NCBI GenBank assembly: GCA_004322005.1
Contig: SCRF01000073.1
Location: 1 to 43,016, forward strand
Direction: 5' to 3'
Source: Rhodanobacter sp.
GTDB lineage: Bacteria; Pseudomonadota; Gammaproteobacteria; Xanthomonadales; Rhodanobacteraceae
Length of the DNA: 43,016 bases
Position numbers and translations under genes: made by a program. Of this stretch, positions 25,630 to 33,931 are shown in pieces (position 1 is the first letter of the stretch; each line of letters opens with the position of its first letter). The notes under the pieces were generated by a model that was given only the letters and a program-made list of their open reading frames with translations, had not been told where the DNA came from and searched no databases.

Positions 25630-27398
25630 TCGCCGCGACCACCGATCGCGTCACCACCTGCGATCGTCCCGATCACTGTGCCACGCCGTCACCGTTGCTG
25701 GAGGCCGCCACCCGGGCCCTCGCCGAATCCACACCGCAGCATCCGGTGCATGTGGTGACCCTGCTCGACGACAGCGAACCGGCGATGGCCGCACGCATCA
25801 ACCTGATCCGCGCGGCACGACGCACGATCGACGTGCAGACCTACATCTGGGATCAGGACGACGCCGGCCAGCTGGTGCTGAATGAGCTGGTGCAGGCGGC
25901 CCGGCGCGGGGTGAAAGTGCGCATCCTCGCCGACCAGTTGTTCTCGTTCAATGACCCCGACCTGCTGGACCGGCTGGCGCGTGCCAGCAGCAACCTGCGG
26001 GTACGCCTTTACAACCCGACCTTCCACAAGGCCCGTACGCCGCCGCTGGATTTTGCCGCGGGCCTGCTGTGCTGTTTCATGCAGTTCAACCAGCGCATGC
26101 ACAACAAGCTGCTGCTGGTGGACAACCGGATCGGCATCACCGGCGGGCGCAATTACCAGGACCGCTACTTCAACTGGGACGATGACTTCGACTACGTCGA
26201 TCGCGATGTGATGGTCGGCGGCCCGGCGGCCCGCCAGATGGCGGCCAGCTTCGAGCTGTTCTGGCACCACAAACGCTCGGTGCCGCTGACCCATCTGCGT
26301 GACGTCAACCAGCGCATCATGGACGATGCCTCGCCGCCGGCCTGGACGCCGCCACATTACCGCCGCCCGTTGCGTGTCGCCGCGGTCGAACGTGACGCGG
26401 AAGATCCACAGTGGCTGCGGAAGTGGCTGGTCGACCCCACCCTGCATACCGGCAAGGTGGATTACTTCAGCGACCTGCCGGCGAAGACCGACAAGCCGGA
26501 CAAGCGGCACGCGCTCCAGTTCACCCATCAGGTGATGGAAATGGTGAGTTCGGCCAGGCACGAGGTGGTGCTGCAGACACCCTACCTGGTGATGAGCCGG
26601 CGTGCCCAGCACATCTTCAGGCACCTGCACCGGCGCGCTCAACCGCCGCGCATCATCGTCTCGACCAATTCACTGGCCTCGACCGATGCCTTCGCGGTGT
26701 ATGCGATGTCGTACAAGCACCGCAAGCGCTACCTGAAGAAATTCGGTTTCGAGATCCACGAAATGAAACCGCATGCGCCGGGTGCGGCCGCCGACTACGC
26801 GCTGGCCAACTCCGCCGACCCTGCATCCATACCGTCACTCGCGACGGCCAGCCGGTCCGGCGCCCGCCGCATCCGCTATCACCTGCTCGGCAGCCGCGGC
26901 AACAACCGGCCGGCACCGCTGCTGAGCACGGGCCTGCGCTTCGGCCTGCACGCCAAGTCGATCGTGATCGACGACAGCTTCGCGATGGTCGGCTCGCACA
27001 ACTTCGACCCGCGCTCGGATCATTACAACACCGAAGCCGGCGTGATCGTCTACGACCCGCGCTTCGCCAACCAGGTACGCCAGAGCATCATCCGCGACAC
27101 CGAGCCGGAAAACGCCTGGGTGATTGCCCCGCGGCAACCGGCCGTGCCAGTCCTCACCGAGATCAACGGCGTGATCGGCGACATCTCCGAACACCTGCCG
27201 CTGTTCGACATCTGGCCGTTCCGCTACGCCACCAGCTATCAACTCAAGCCCGGCTGCCAGCCACTGCGCATCAACGATCCGGCATTCACTTCCTGCTACG
27301 AACCGGTCGGCGATTTCCCCGACGTGGCGCTGTCATCGAAGCTGATCATCACCCGCTTGATAACCGCTTTCGGGGTGGGTGCGAAGGGCATCCTCTGA
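25518..27398 (+). CDS. Phospholipase D-family lipoprotein (cardiolipin synthase-like)
   Basis: This 626-residue protein has a lipoprotein signal peptide ending in a lipobox (LLLQGC) and two HKD phospholipase D motifs. The first is HNKLLLVDNRIGITGGRN near 194 and the second is HAKSIVIDDSFAMVGSHN near 478, both intact. The order resembles ClsC (YmdC)-type cardiolipin synthases, though it is longer and lipid-anchored. It may act on phospholipids from the periplasmic face. The start lies inside the yceI frame; ATG codons at 25518, 25527 and 25533 are all possible, and no ribosome binding site is evident. Confidence 0.88.
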   Translation: MSRMPMRPFVLFSLLAAALLLQGCTLSRAQIRRADAVVAATTDRVTTCDRPDHCATPSPLLEAATRALAESTPQHPVHVVTLLDDSEPAMAARINLIRAARRTIDVQTYIWDQDDAGQLVLNELVQAARRGVKVRILADQLFSFNDPDLLDRLARASSNLRVRLYNPTFHKARTPPLDFAAGLLCCFMQFNQRMHNKLLLVDNRIGITGGRNYQDRYFNWDDDFDYVDRDVMVGGPAARQMAASFELFWHHKRSVPLTHLRDVNQRIMDDASPPAWTPPHYRRPLRVAAVERDAEDPQWLRKWLVDPTLHTGKVDYFSDLPAKTDKPDKRHALQFTHQVMEMVSSARHEVVLQTPYLVMSRRAQHIFRHLHRRAQPPRIIVSTNSLASTDAFAVYAMSYKHRKRYLKKFGFEIHEMKPHAPGAAADYALANSADPASIPSLATASRSGARRIRYHLLGSRGNNRPAPLLSTGLRFGLHAKSIVIDDSFAMVGSHNFDPRSDHYNTEAGVIVYDPRFANQVRQSIIRDTEPENAWVIAPRQPAVPVLTEINGVIGDISEHLPLFDIWPFRYATSYQLKPGCQPLRINDPAFTSCYEPVGDFPDVALSSKLIITRLITAFGVGAKGIL

Positions 27399-27501
27399 TC
27401 GCTGCCCGACGGCGGCAGCCCGCCTTCACCGCACGAACCGACACTAGCAGCCTGTCCCGATGCCCGCCTGTTTCGATGGTTGCCGGCGCAGGCGAAACGC
27501 C

Positions 27502-28050
27502 TCAAGGCAGGTGCGCGATCCCGTCGCCCCGGGAAGAAAACAGCATCGGCAGCTCGCCCCCGATCCCGTCGGGATGGTCGGCCGGCACACGGAAGCGCCA
27601 GCCGTGCACGGTGCGCAAGGCATGCTCGTCCAGAATCGCATCGCCGCTGGATTCGACGACGCTGGCGGCGCTGACGCGGCCCTCGCCGTTGGTCTCGATA
27701 TGCAGCACCACGCGGCCATCCAGATGGCCGCGCAGCTCATCCCAGGACAGCGATTCGTCGCTGGGCGTCGCCAAGGGCACCAGTTCGGGTGGCGGTGCGA
27801 CGGCGGCAGCCCGGACGTCACCGGCAAGATCCGCGGTGGCCACCGGGCGCAACCGGCGCTGCGTGCCGTCCGGACCGTGCCGACGCCGCGCCGCGAACCG
27901 GACCTGTCGCAGCTGCGCTGTCCGCTGCACGGCCACCGCCGAACCCGGCCCGCGCCACTGGTCGGTCAAGGTGCTGAGCCAGCCGGTGCCGGCGATGCCG
28001 ATGGCCAGCGCGAGCGCGCTCAGGCTGGCGGTGGTGCGCAGGCGCAACAT
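27502..28050 (-). CDS. Short TonB-like C-terminal-domain protein
   Basis: This 182-residue protein has one N-terminal membrane segment (LSALALAIGIAGTGWL) and a C-terminal domain resembling the energy transducer TonB (GRVVLHIETNGEGRVSAASVVESSGDAILDEHALRTVHGWRF). The middle is short and basic and lacks the long proline-rich linker TonB needs to span the periplasm, so it may not power outer-membrane transport. It starts 31 bases after the thiolase stop on the same strand. No ExbB/ExbD genes are nearby. Confidence 0.72.
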   Translation of the reverse strand: MLRLRTTASLSALALAIGIAGTGWLSTLTDQWRGPGSAVAVQRTAQLRQVRFAARRRHGPDGTQRRLRPVATADLAGDVRAAAVAPPPELVPLATPSDESLSWDELRGHLDGRVVLHIETNGEGRVSAASVVESSGDAILDEHALRTVHGWRFRVPADHPDGIGGELPMLFSSRGDGIAHLP

Positions 28051-28081
28051 GGCAGGCTGGCAATGGCCGTGGCGGAAGACC

Positions 28082-29368
28082 TCATGGCCGCTCCAGGATC
28101 GCGGTCACGCCCATGCCGCCGGCGGTGCAGATCGAGATCAGGCCGCGGCCGGAGCCTTTGCGTTCGAGCAGCTTGGCCAGCGTGGCGATGACCCGCGCAC
28201 CGGTGGCCGCAAACGGATGACCGACCGCCAGGCTGGAACCATGCACATTGAGCCGGGCCGGATCGATCGCGCCCAGCGGCGCATCGAGGCCAAGCCGCTG
28301 TTTGCAGTAATCGGCACTTTCCCAGGCGCGCAGCGTGCACAACACCTGCGCGGCGAACGCCTCGTGGATTTCGTAGTAGTCGAAATCCTGCAGGGTGAGT
28401 CCCTGCCGGGCGAGCATGCGCGGCACCGCGATGGTCGGCGCCATCAGCAGGCCCTCGCCGTGGACGAAATCCACCGCGGCGACCTCGGCGTCGCGCAGGT
28501 ACGCCCGGATTTTCAGGCCACGCCTGGCCGCCCACTCGTCACTGGCCAGCAGCACGGCGGCGGCACCATCGGACAGGCCGGTGGAATTGCCGGCCGTCAG
28601 CGTGCCATGGCCGGACGTCTTGTCGAATGCGGGTTTCAGCGCGGCCAGTTTCTCCATGCTGGCATCCGGGCGCAGGAACCCATCGCGCTTCAGTCCACGG
28701 AACGGCACCAGCAGATCGTCGAAGAATCCTGCGTCGTACGCAGCGGCCAGCTTGCGATGGCTGTCCAGCGCGAGCTGATCCTGCGCCTCGCGGGGGATCT
28801 GCCATTCCTTCGCCATCTTCTCGCAGTGGTCGCCCATCGACATGCCGGTGCGCGGTTCGGCCACACCGGGGAACGAGGGTCTCAGCTCGCTCAGCGAGAA
28901 TCCGCGCAGCGCGGTTTTCAATTTGTCGAGCGGCGTCTTGGCGCGGCTGATCGCCAGCAAGCGCTTGCGCAGGCGCCTGCCGTAGACGATCGGCACGTCG
29001 CTGGTAGTGTCCGAGCCGCCGGCAATGCCGGCTTCGATCTGCCCCGCGGCGATCTTGTTGGCGATGATGATCGCGTTGTCCAGCGATGTGCCGCAGGCAC
29101 GGGCGGTGGTGATCCCCGGCGTGGTCGGCGCCAGCCCCGAACTGAGCAGCGCCTCGCGCGCCAGATTCCAGTCCGCGGCGTGCTTGATCACCGCGCCCAT
29201 CGCCACTTCGCCCAGCTCCACGCCGTGCAGGCCGCAACGCTCGACCAGCGCACCGAGCACCTTTACCGACATGCCGAAATTGCCGACATCGGCATACGCA
29301 GTGTTGTTGCGGCAGAACGGGATGCGCACCCCGCCGATCACCCCGACGCGTCTGTGCGTGTTTTCCAT
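28082..29368 (-). CDS. Acetyl-CoA C-acyltransferase (thiolase, FadI-like)
   Basis: This 428-residue thiolase has the nucleophile C92 in TTARACGTSLDNAI, H335 in EIHEAFAAQ, the GHP loop (VGHPFAATGAR, His384), and the second active cysteine C414 in CTAGGMG. The stretch GDHCEKMAKEWQIPREAQDQ and the length fit the FadI/acetyl-CoA acetyltransferase branch, which cleaves or condenses acyl-CoAs in fatty-acid degradation or acetoacetyl-CoA formation. The ATG at 29368 has a weak ribosome binding site. No fadJ-like partner is adjacent. The TonB-like gene follows, an uncommon pairing. Confidence 0.92.
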   Translation of the reverse strand: MENTHRRVGVIGGVRIPFCRNNTAYADVGNFGMSVKVLGALVERCGLHGVELGEVAMGAVIKHAADWNLAREALLSSGLAPTTPGITTARACGTSLDNAIIIANKIAAGQIEAGIAGGSDTTSDVPIVYGRRLRKRLLAISRAKTPLDKLKTALRGFSLSELRPSFPGVAEPRTGMSMGDHCEKMAKEWQIPREAQDQLALDSHRKLAAAYDAGFFDDLLVPFRGLKRDGFLRPDASMEKLAALKPAFDKTSGHGTLTAGNSTGLSDGAAAVLLASDEWAARRGLKIRAYLRDAEVAAVDFVHGEGLLMAPTIAVPRMLARQGLTLQDFDYYEIHEAFAAQVLCTLRAWESADYCKQRLGLDAPLGAIDPARLNVHGSSLAVGHPFAATGARVIATLAKLLERKGSGRGLISICTAGGMGVTAILERP

Positions 29369-29556
29369 GGTCAGAACAGTCCGGTACTCAAGTCCCGCAA
29401 GGCTAACCCGCCATGCCGCGCGGCGAAAGGCCACGCCGCCGAAAATGTACCGATCCATTCAGCACCCGCCGCATGCTGCCGCCGGTGGCGCAGGACGTGC
29501 CGTCCCATGCGCCGGGGATCGCGGCCGGCCAGCTGGTAGAATTCCGCCTCTTAGCC

Positions 29557-30711
29557 ATGCGGATTCGCCGATCTGTGGAAACACAAACGCTGCTCGCCCT
29601 GCCTGTCGTGCTGGCACTGGAACCCGTCGCCGGCCAGGCGCCGCCGCGCCTGAGCCTGAGCCGCGATGAAGCCGCCGAACTGGCGCAACGGATCGCCGCC
29701 GATCTGCAGGCGCTGGTCCCGCAGGTGGGCGAAACCCGCCTGGCGCTGGCAGGCGCCCTGTTCGACCAGGTCGAGCTGCTGCGGCCGGGTTTTCCGGTGT
29801 GGGCCACGCTGGAGGAACTGGCCCGGCGCGTGCCGCGCGCCCAGCTGGACAGCGTGGTCGCGTTCGGCAGCCACGACGGCCGCATGCCGGCGCCGCCGCT
29901 GGAGCCGTCGCCGCTCTTTGCCGATGGCCCGATGCGCCTGCTGCCGCTGAGTCTGCTGGCCCCCACGGCGCTGGCCGAAGAACTCTCCACGCAGCTGGAG
30001 ATCCAGTTGGTCGGGCGCGGCGAGGCGGGCATGCTGACCGCCGACTGGCTGATGCGCACGCTCGGCATCCGGCTTGAGCATGTGCGTTACCTCAGCCGCA
30101 ACGATCTGCTCGCGCTGACCTGCGTGCAGTACGAGCACGTCAATCTGTCCGCGCTGTGGAGCCTGCTGGAAACCGCGCTGCTGACCCCCGAACGCGAGGA
30201 GTCCGTGCTGAGCGCGCGCGGACTGGCGCTGCATTACGCACAGGGCAGGGTGCTGACCCAATCGCCAGCGCAATGGCTGGCCGCGCAAGCCGGCGGGCAA
30301 GCCACGCAGCGCAGCCATGAGCTGGCCGGCATCGTGTTCGAATTGCGCCAATACGCCGCGCTGCTCGATGCCCACCAGCTGCCGCTGCGGTTGCCCGGCG
30401 ATGCCGCCGAGGCGGGCGCGGGCTATCTGCTGGAGACGCTCGCCGCAGCCGCGGCGGACGCGGCCCCGCCGATTCTGTTCGCGCACGAAGCAGCCGGCCT
30501 GGGCGTGGTGGTGGTCACCGCGGCCCAGCGTGGCGAAGCCGGGCGTGCCCGTGTGCTGGCGCACGGCTATCCGCTGCAGCCGTCGGCACTGGAGCCGTTG
30601 ATGCGTTTGCTGGCGGAGCGCTACGGCATCGCCGCCGAACTCCACGCGCTGGGCAGGATCACGCTGGATGACGGCGGCCAACTGGCTGCGCCGGCGATCG
30701 TCTTGCACTGA
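29557..30711 (+). CDS. Conserved-looking protein of unknown function
   Basis: This 384-residue protein is rich in A and L, and no family is recognised. It has no signal peptide or membrane segment. Notable stretches are MRIRRSVETQTLLALPVVLALEP at the start, GSHDGRMPAPPLEPSPLFADGPMRLLPLSLL in the middle, and a C-terminal ARVLAHGYPLQPSALEPLMRLL. A TAGAAT hexamer at 29537-29542 lies only 14 bases before the ATG, so the mRNA could be almost leaderless. It is divergent from the thiolase and followed by the GGDEF-EAL gene. Confidence 0.75.
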   Translation: MRIRRSVETQTLLALPVVLALEPVAGQAPPRLSLSRDEAAELAQRIAADLQALVPQVGETRLALAGALFDQVELLRPGFPVWATLEELARRVPRAQLDSVVAFGSHDGRMPAPPLEPSPLFADGPMRLLPLSLLAPTALAEELSTQLEIQLVGRGEAGMLTADWLMRTLGIRLEHVRYLSRNDLLALTCVQYEHVNLSALWSLLETALLTPEREESVLSARGLALHYAQGRVLTQSPAQWLAAQAGGQATQRSHELAGIVFELRQYAALLDAHQLPLRLPGDAAEAGAGYLLETLAAAAADAAPPILFAHEAAGLGVVVVTAAQRGEAGRARVLAHGYPLQPSALEPLMRLLAERYGIAAELHALGRITLDDGGQLAAPAIVLH

Positions 30712-30786
30712 GGGGCGCACGCCGCTTTGCAGCGGCAGATTCTTGGCGCATGATGAATCCCCAGCCCAGGGGATCCCGCTGACGGA

Positions 30787-33267
30787 ATGATCATGCGGAC
30801 GCACGAGTCTGCCGAGATATCGTCTTCGATGCCCGATGGGCCTGACTGGCCCTTCAGGATATTGAACGGCGCACCTGCCTTGCTCGCCTATCTCGACAGC
30901 GAGCAGCGCTTTGTCTATGCCAACGAAACCCACCGCACCTGGCTTGGCGTCGATCCGCTGAAGCTGATCGGCCGATGCCTCATCGACGTCATCGGCATGA
31001 AAAACTATCGGCGTGCCAGCCCCGCTCTGGAACAGGCCTACGCCGGGCAGATGGCCAGTTACGAAGGCGAACTGTTCAACCGCAAGGAACGACGTTACGC
31101 GCACGGCAATTTCCAGCCGGATTTCGATGCCGACGGTCACGTGCGAGGCGTCTTCACCACCCTGGTCGACATCACCGAACGACGCACCATGGAACTGCAG
31201 CTGCACGAGAGCGAGCAGCGCTTCTTCGGGGCGTTTCAGCATGCCGCGATCGGCATGGCACTGATCCACCCGGACGGTCACTTCCTGCGCGTCAACACCG
31301 CCGCCTGCCAGATGCTCGGTTATTCCGAGGACGAGTTGCTGGCGCTGCGACTGACCGACATCACCCACCCGGACGACCTGGCCGAAGACCTGGAACTGCG
31401 GGCACAACTGCTCGGGGGCGAGCTGGAGTCCTATCAGCGGGAGCAACGCAACTTCCACCGGGACGGCCATCTCGTGCATGTCCAGCTCAGCGTGTCGCTG
31501 GTTCGCGACGAACAGGGCCAGCCCCGCTACTTCGTCTCGCAGACGCAGGACATCAGCGAGCGCAAGGCCTTCGAGGAAGCCCTGCATCACGAACGCGAGC
31601 TGGCCGAGGTGACCCTGCGCTCGATCGGCGACGCCGTCATCACCACCGACCTGCGGCTGCGCATCACCTCGCTCAACCCGATCGCCGAAGCGATGACCGG
31701 CTGGGCCGGCAGCGAGGCGCGCGGCCGCCCGATCGGGGAAATCTTCCAGTTGCACGACGCGCTGAGCGGGCAACCCGTGGCCAACCCGTTGCGCGCGGCA
31801 ATCGAGCGCGACACCATCGTCGACCTTGCCGGCAAGACCCTGCTGCGGCACCGCCACGGCTTCGACACGCCGGTGGAAGACTCCTCGGCGCCGATCCACG
31901 ACCACGCCGGCAATGTGATCGGCGGCGTGCTGGTGTTCCACGATGTCAGCGAAACCCGCACGCTGGCGCTGCGGATGATCCACCTGACCCAGCACGACAC
32001 CCTGACCGGACTGCCCAACCGCAGCCAGCTGCACGGACAGATCGAGCAGGCGCTGACCACCGCCGCGCGGCGCCAGCAGCGTGGCGCGCTGCTGTATATC
32101 GACATCGACCATTTCAAGCAGGTCAACGAGATCCACGGCCACGCCAGCGGCGATCGCGTGCTGCGTGCGTTTGCCGCACAGATCCTGTCCTGCCTGCCCG
32201 GCGACGAACTGCTCAGCCGCTACGGTGGCGACGAATTCGTGGTGGTGCTGCCGCATCTCGAAAGCGTCGGTGAAGCCGCCAGCCTGTGCCAGCGACTGAT
32301 TGCCTCGTGCGAGCAGACCAGTGTCGCCGACCTCCCTGAGCTGGGGCTGCGCGTGACCATCGGCATCAGTGTGTTCCCGGACAACGCCAGCGAGCCGGGT
32401 GCCTTGCTGCAGCAGGCGGAAACCGCGATGTGCGCGGCCAAGGCCCAGGGCCAGCACGGCTACCGGTTCTTCACCGCGTCGATGAACGAGCGCACGTTCG
32501 CGCGGCACCAGATCGAGACGACCCTGAGGCTGGCCTTGTCGCGCAACGAGCTGAGCCTGTATTACCAGCCCAAGGTGGATGCACGCAGCGGCCGCATCAC
32601 CGGCGCCGAGGCACTGTTGCGCTGGCATGCGGACGGGCGCGAACTGCATGCACCGAACCAGTTCATCCCGATTGCCGAGGACAGCGGGCTGATCCTGCCG
32701 ATCGGCGCCTGGGTGCTGCAGCAGGCTTGCCGGCAGGCACGGCGCTGGCAACAGCGCGGACATGTCGTGCCGATCTCGGTGAATGTCTCGCCGCTGCAGT
32801 TCCAGCATGTCGATTTCTACGCATGGCTCGACGGCGTGCTGGATACCTGCGGCCTCGATCCCGGCCTGCTCGAACTGGAACTGACCGAACGCATGGTGAT
32901 GTCCGGCGGCAGCGCCACCACCGCCCTGCTGCAACAGATCAAGCGGCGCGGCGTGCGCCTGTCGCTGGACGACTTCGGCACCGGCTATTGCAGCCTGTCC
33001 TATCTGAAGCATTTCCCGATCGACACGCTGAAGATCGACCGCGCGTTCGTGAGCGACCTGACCACCGACCCGGATACCGCCACGATCACCAGCGCAATCA
33101 TCGCCATGGCCCGGAGCCTCAACAAGGAGGTGGTCGCCGAAGGCGTGGAAACCCGCGAACAGGGTGAATTCCTGCGTCTCGCCGGCTGCTCGCAGCTGCA
33201 GGGTTTCCTGTACGGCATGCCGATGACTGCCGAACAATTCGAACAGCGGCTGCGCACGGCCGGTTGA
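30787..33267 (+). CDS. PAS-PAS-PAS-GGDEF-EAL cyclic di-GMP enzyme
   Basis: This 826-residue soluble regulator has three PAS domains (about 20-130, 138-255 and 260-385). A GGDEF domain with an intact active site (RYGGDEFVV) follows, then an EAL domain with EALLRW, SVNVSPLQF, ELTERMV, DDFGTGYCSL, LKIDRAF and EGVETREQ all present. Both cyclase and phosphodiesterase activity are possible. The allosteric RxxD inhibition site before GGDEF is absent (LPGDE instead). It should set cellular c-di-GMP in response to a PAS-sensed cue. ATG codons at 30787 and 30793 are both possible. The glucan synthase gene lies about 660 bases downstream, past the opposite-strand acetyltransferase. Confidence 0.94.
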   Translation: MIMRTHESAEISSSMPDGPDWPFRILNGAPALLAYLDSEQRFVYANETHRTWLGVDPLKLIGRCLIDVIGMKNYRRASPALEQAYAGQMASYEGELFNRKERRYAHGNFQPDFDADGHVRGVFTTLVDITERRTMELQLHESEQRFFGAFQHAAIGMALIHPDGHFLRVNTAACQMLGYSEDELLALRLTDITHPDDLAEDLELRAQLLGGELESYQREQRNFHRDGHLVHVQLSVSLVRDEQGQPRYFVSQTQDISERKAFEEALHHERELAEVTLRSIGDAVITTDLRLRITSLNPIAEAMTGWAGSEARGRPIGEIFQLHDALSGQPVANPLRAAIERDTIVDLAGKTLLRHRHGFDTPVEDSSAPIHDHAGNVIGGVLVFHDVSETRTLALRMIHLTQHDTLTGLPNRSQLHGQIEQALTTAARRQQRGALLYIDIDHFKQVNEIHGHASGDRVLRAFAAQILSCLPGDELLSRYGGDEFVVVLPHLESVGEAASLCQRLIASCEQTSVADLPELGLRVTIGISVFPDNASEPGALLQQAETAMCAAKAQGQHGYRFFTASMNERTFARHQIETTLRLALSRNELSLYYQPKVDARSGRITGAEALLRWHADGRELHAPNQFIPIAEDSGLILPIGAWVLQQACRQARRWQQRGHVVPISVNVSPLQFQHVDFYAWLDGVLDTCGLDPGLLELELTERMVMSGGSATTALLQQIKRRGVRLSLDDFGTGYCSLSYLKHFPIDTLKIDRAFVSDLTTDPDTATITSAIIAMARSLNKEVVAEGVETREQGEFLRLAGCSQLQGFLYGMPMTAEQFEQRLRTAG

Positions 33268-33292
33268 CGCGCTTGTGGCGACTGCGCCAGCG

Positions 33293-33745
33293 TCAGAGCG
33301 CCATCTCGTACATCAAGTAATGACAACGCTGCATGCCGAGCTCGGCATAGGTCGCCTGCGCCCGCCGGTTTTCGGTTTCCACGTAGAGCCGCAATCCGAC
33401 CGCGCCGGCGGCCGCGGCGCGTTGCCGGACATCCGCATGCAGCGCGCGGAACACGCCGCTGCGACGCGCCTCGGGGATCACGTACACGCTCTGGATCCAC
33501 CAGAAATCGCCGCAGCGCCAGTCGCTCCATTCATAGGTCAGCAACAGGCTGCCGACCGCCGCGCCAACGCGTTCGGCGACCAGGTAGAACCCCCGGCGCG
33601 GCTGCTCGAACACTCCGGCAATACCGCGCTCGAGCAGCGTCGGATCCAGCTGCTTGCGTTCGGTTTCCCACGCCATGGCCGCATTCCAGGCACACAGCTC
33701 AGGCAGGTCACGCAGGGTGGCGGGGCGAATCAGCAGCGATGGCAC
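33293..33745 (-). CDS. GNAT family N-acetyltransferase
   Basis: This 150-residue acetyltransferase has IRPATLRDLPELCAWN at the start, WWIQSVYVIPEARRSGVFRALH in the position of the acetyl-CoA motif, and LRLYVETENRRAQATYAELGM at the end. The GTG at 33745 is preceded by GGAG at 7 bases, better supported than the ATG at 33781. The substrate is unknown. It lies between two plus-strand genes and is divergent from the glucan synthase. Confidence 0.85.
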   Translation of the reverse strand: MPSLLIRPATLRDLPELCAWNAAMAWETERKQLDPTLLERGIAGVFEQPRRGFYLVAERVGAAVGSLLLTYEWSDWRCGDFWWIQSVYVIPEARRSGVFRALHADVRQRAAAAGAVGLRLYVETENRRAQATYAELGMQRCHYLMYEMAL

Positions 33746-33853
33746 AGGGCGGCTCCGGCAGGAAAGATTGATGGGCTGCATCGTACCCTGCGTTGTCTTC
33801 ACACGGTATCGCGTAAATTGATTGGTTGTGCCCGCGGGCATTGACCATCGCCC

Positions 33854-33876
33854 CGATCGTCACCCGGGGACGATCG
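33854..33876 (+). promoter_or_regulatory. Inverted repeat in the ndvB upstream region
   Basis: CGATCGT (33854-33860) and ACGATCG (33870-33876) form a perfect 7-base-pair inverted repeat around a 9-base G/C-rich loop, about 55 bases before the TTG start of ndvB. It could be an operator or a leader hairpin. There is no T tract, so it is not a terminator. Confidence 0.35.
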
Positions 33877-33931
33877 TGATGCATTGACCCGCTTGTGGCC
33901 GGATCGCGATCAACTTGAAGGAAGGCTGGAT

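Noticed and set aside
26411..29539. Long plus-strand open frame (about 1,040 codons) across the phospholipase D 3' end and the thiolase
   Set aside because: It crosses several genes and two strands' worth of real coding sequence with no domain.
29551..33237. Long minus-strand open frame (about 1,230 codons) opposite the GGDEF-EAL gene
   Set aside because: It spans two real plus-strand genes and the gap between them, and its composition is that of a shadow frame.
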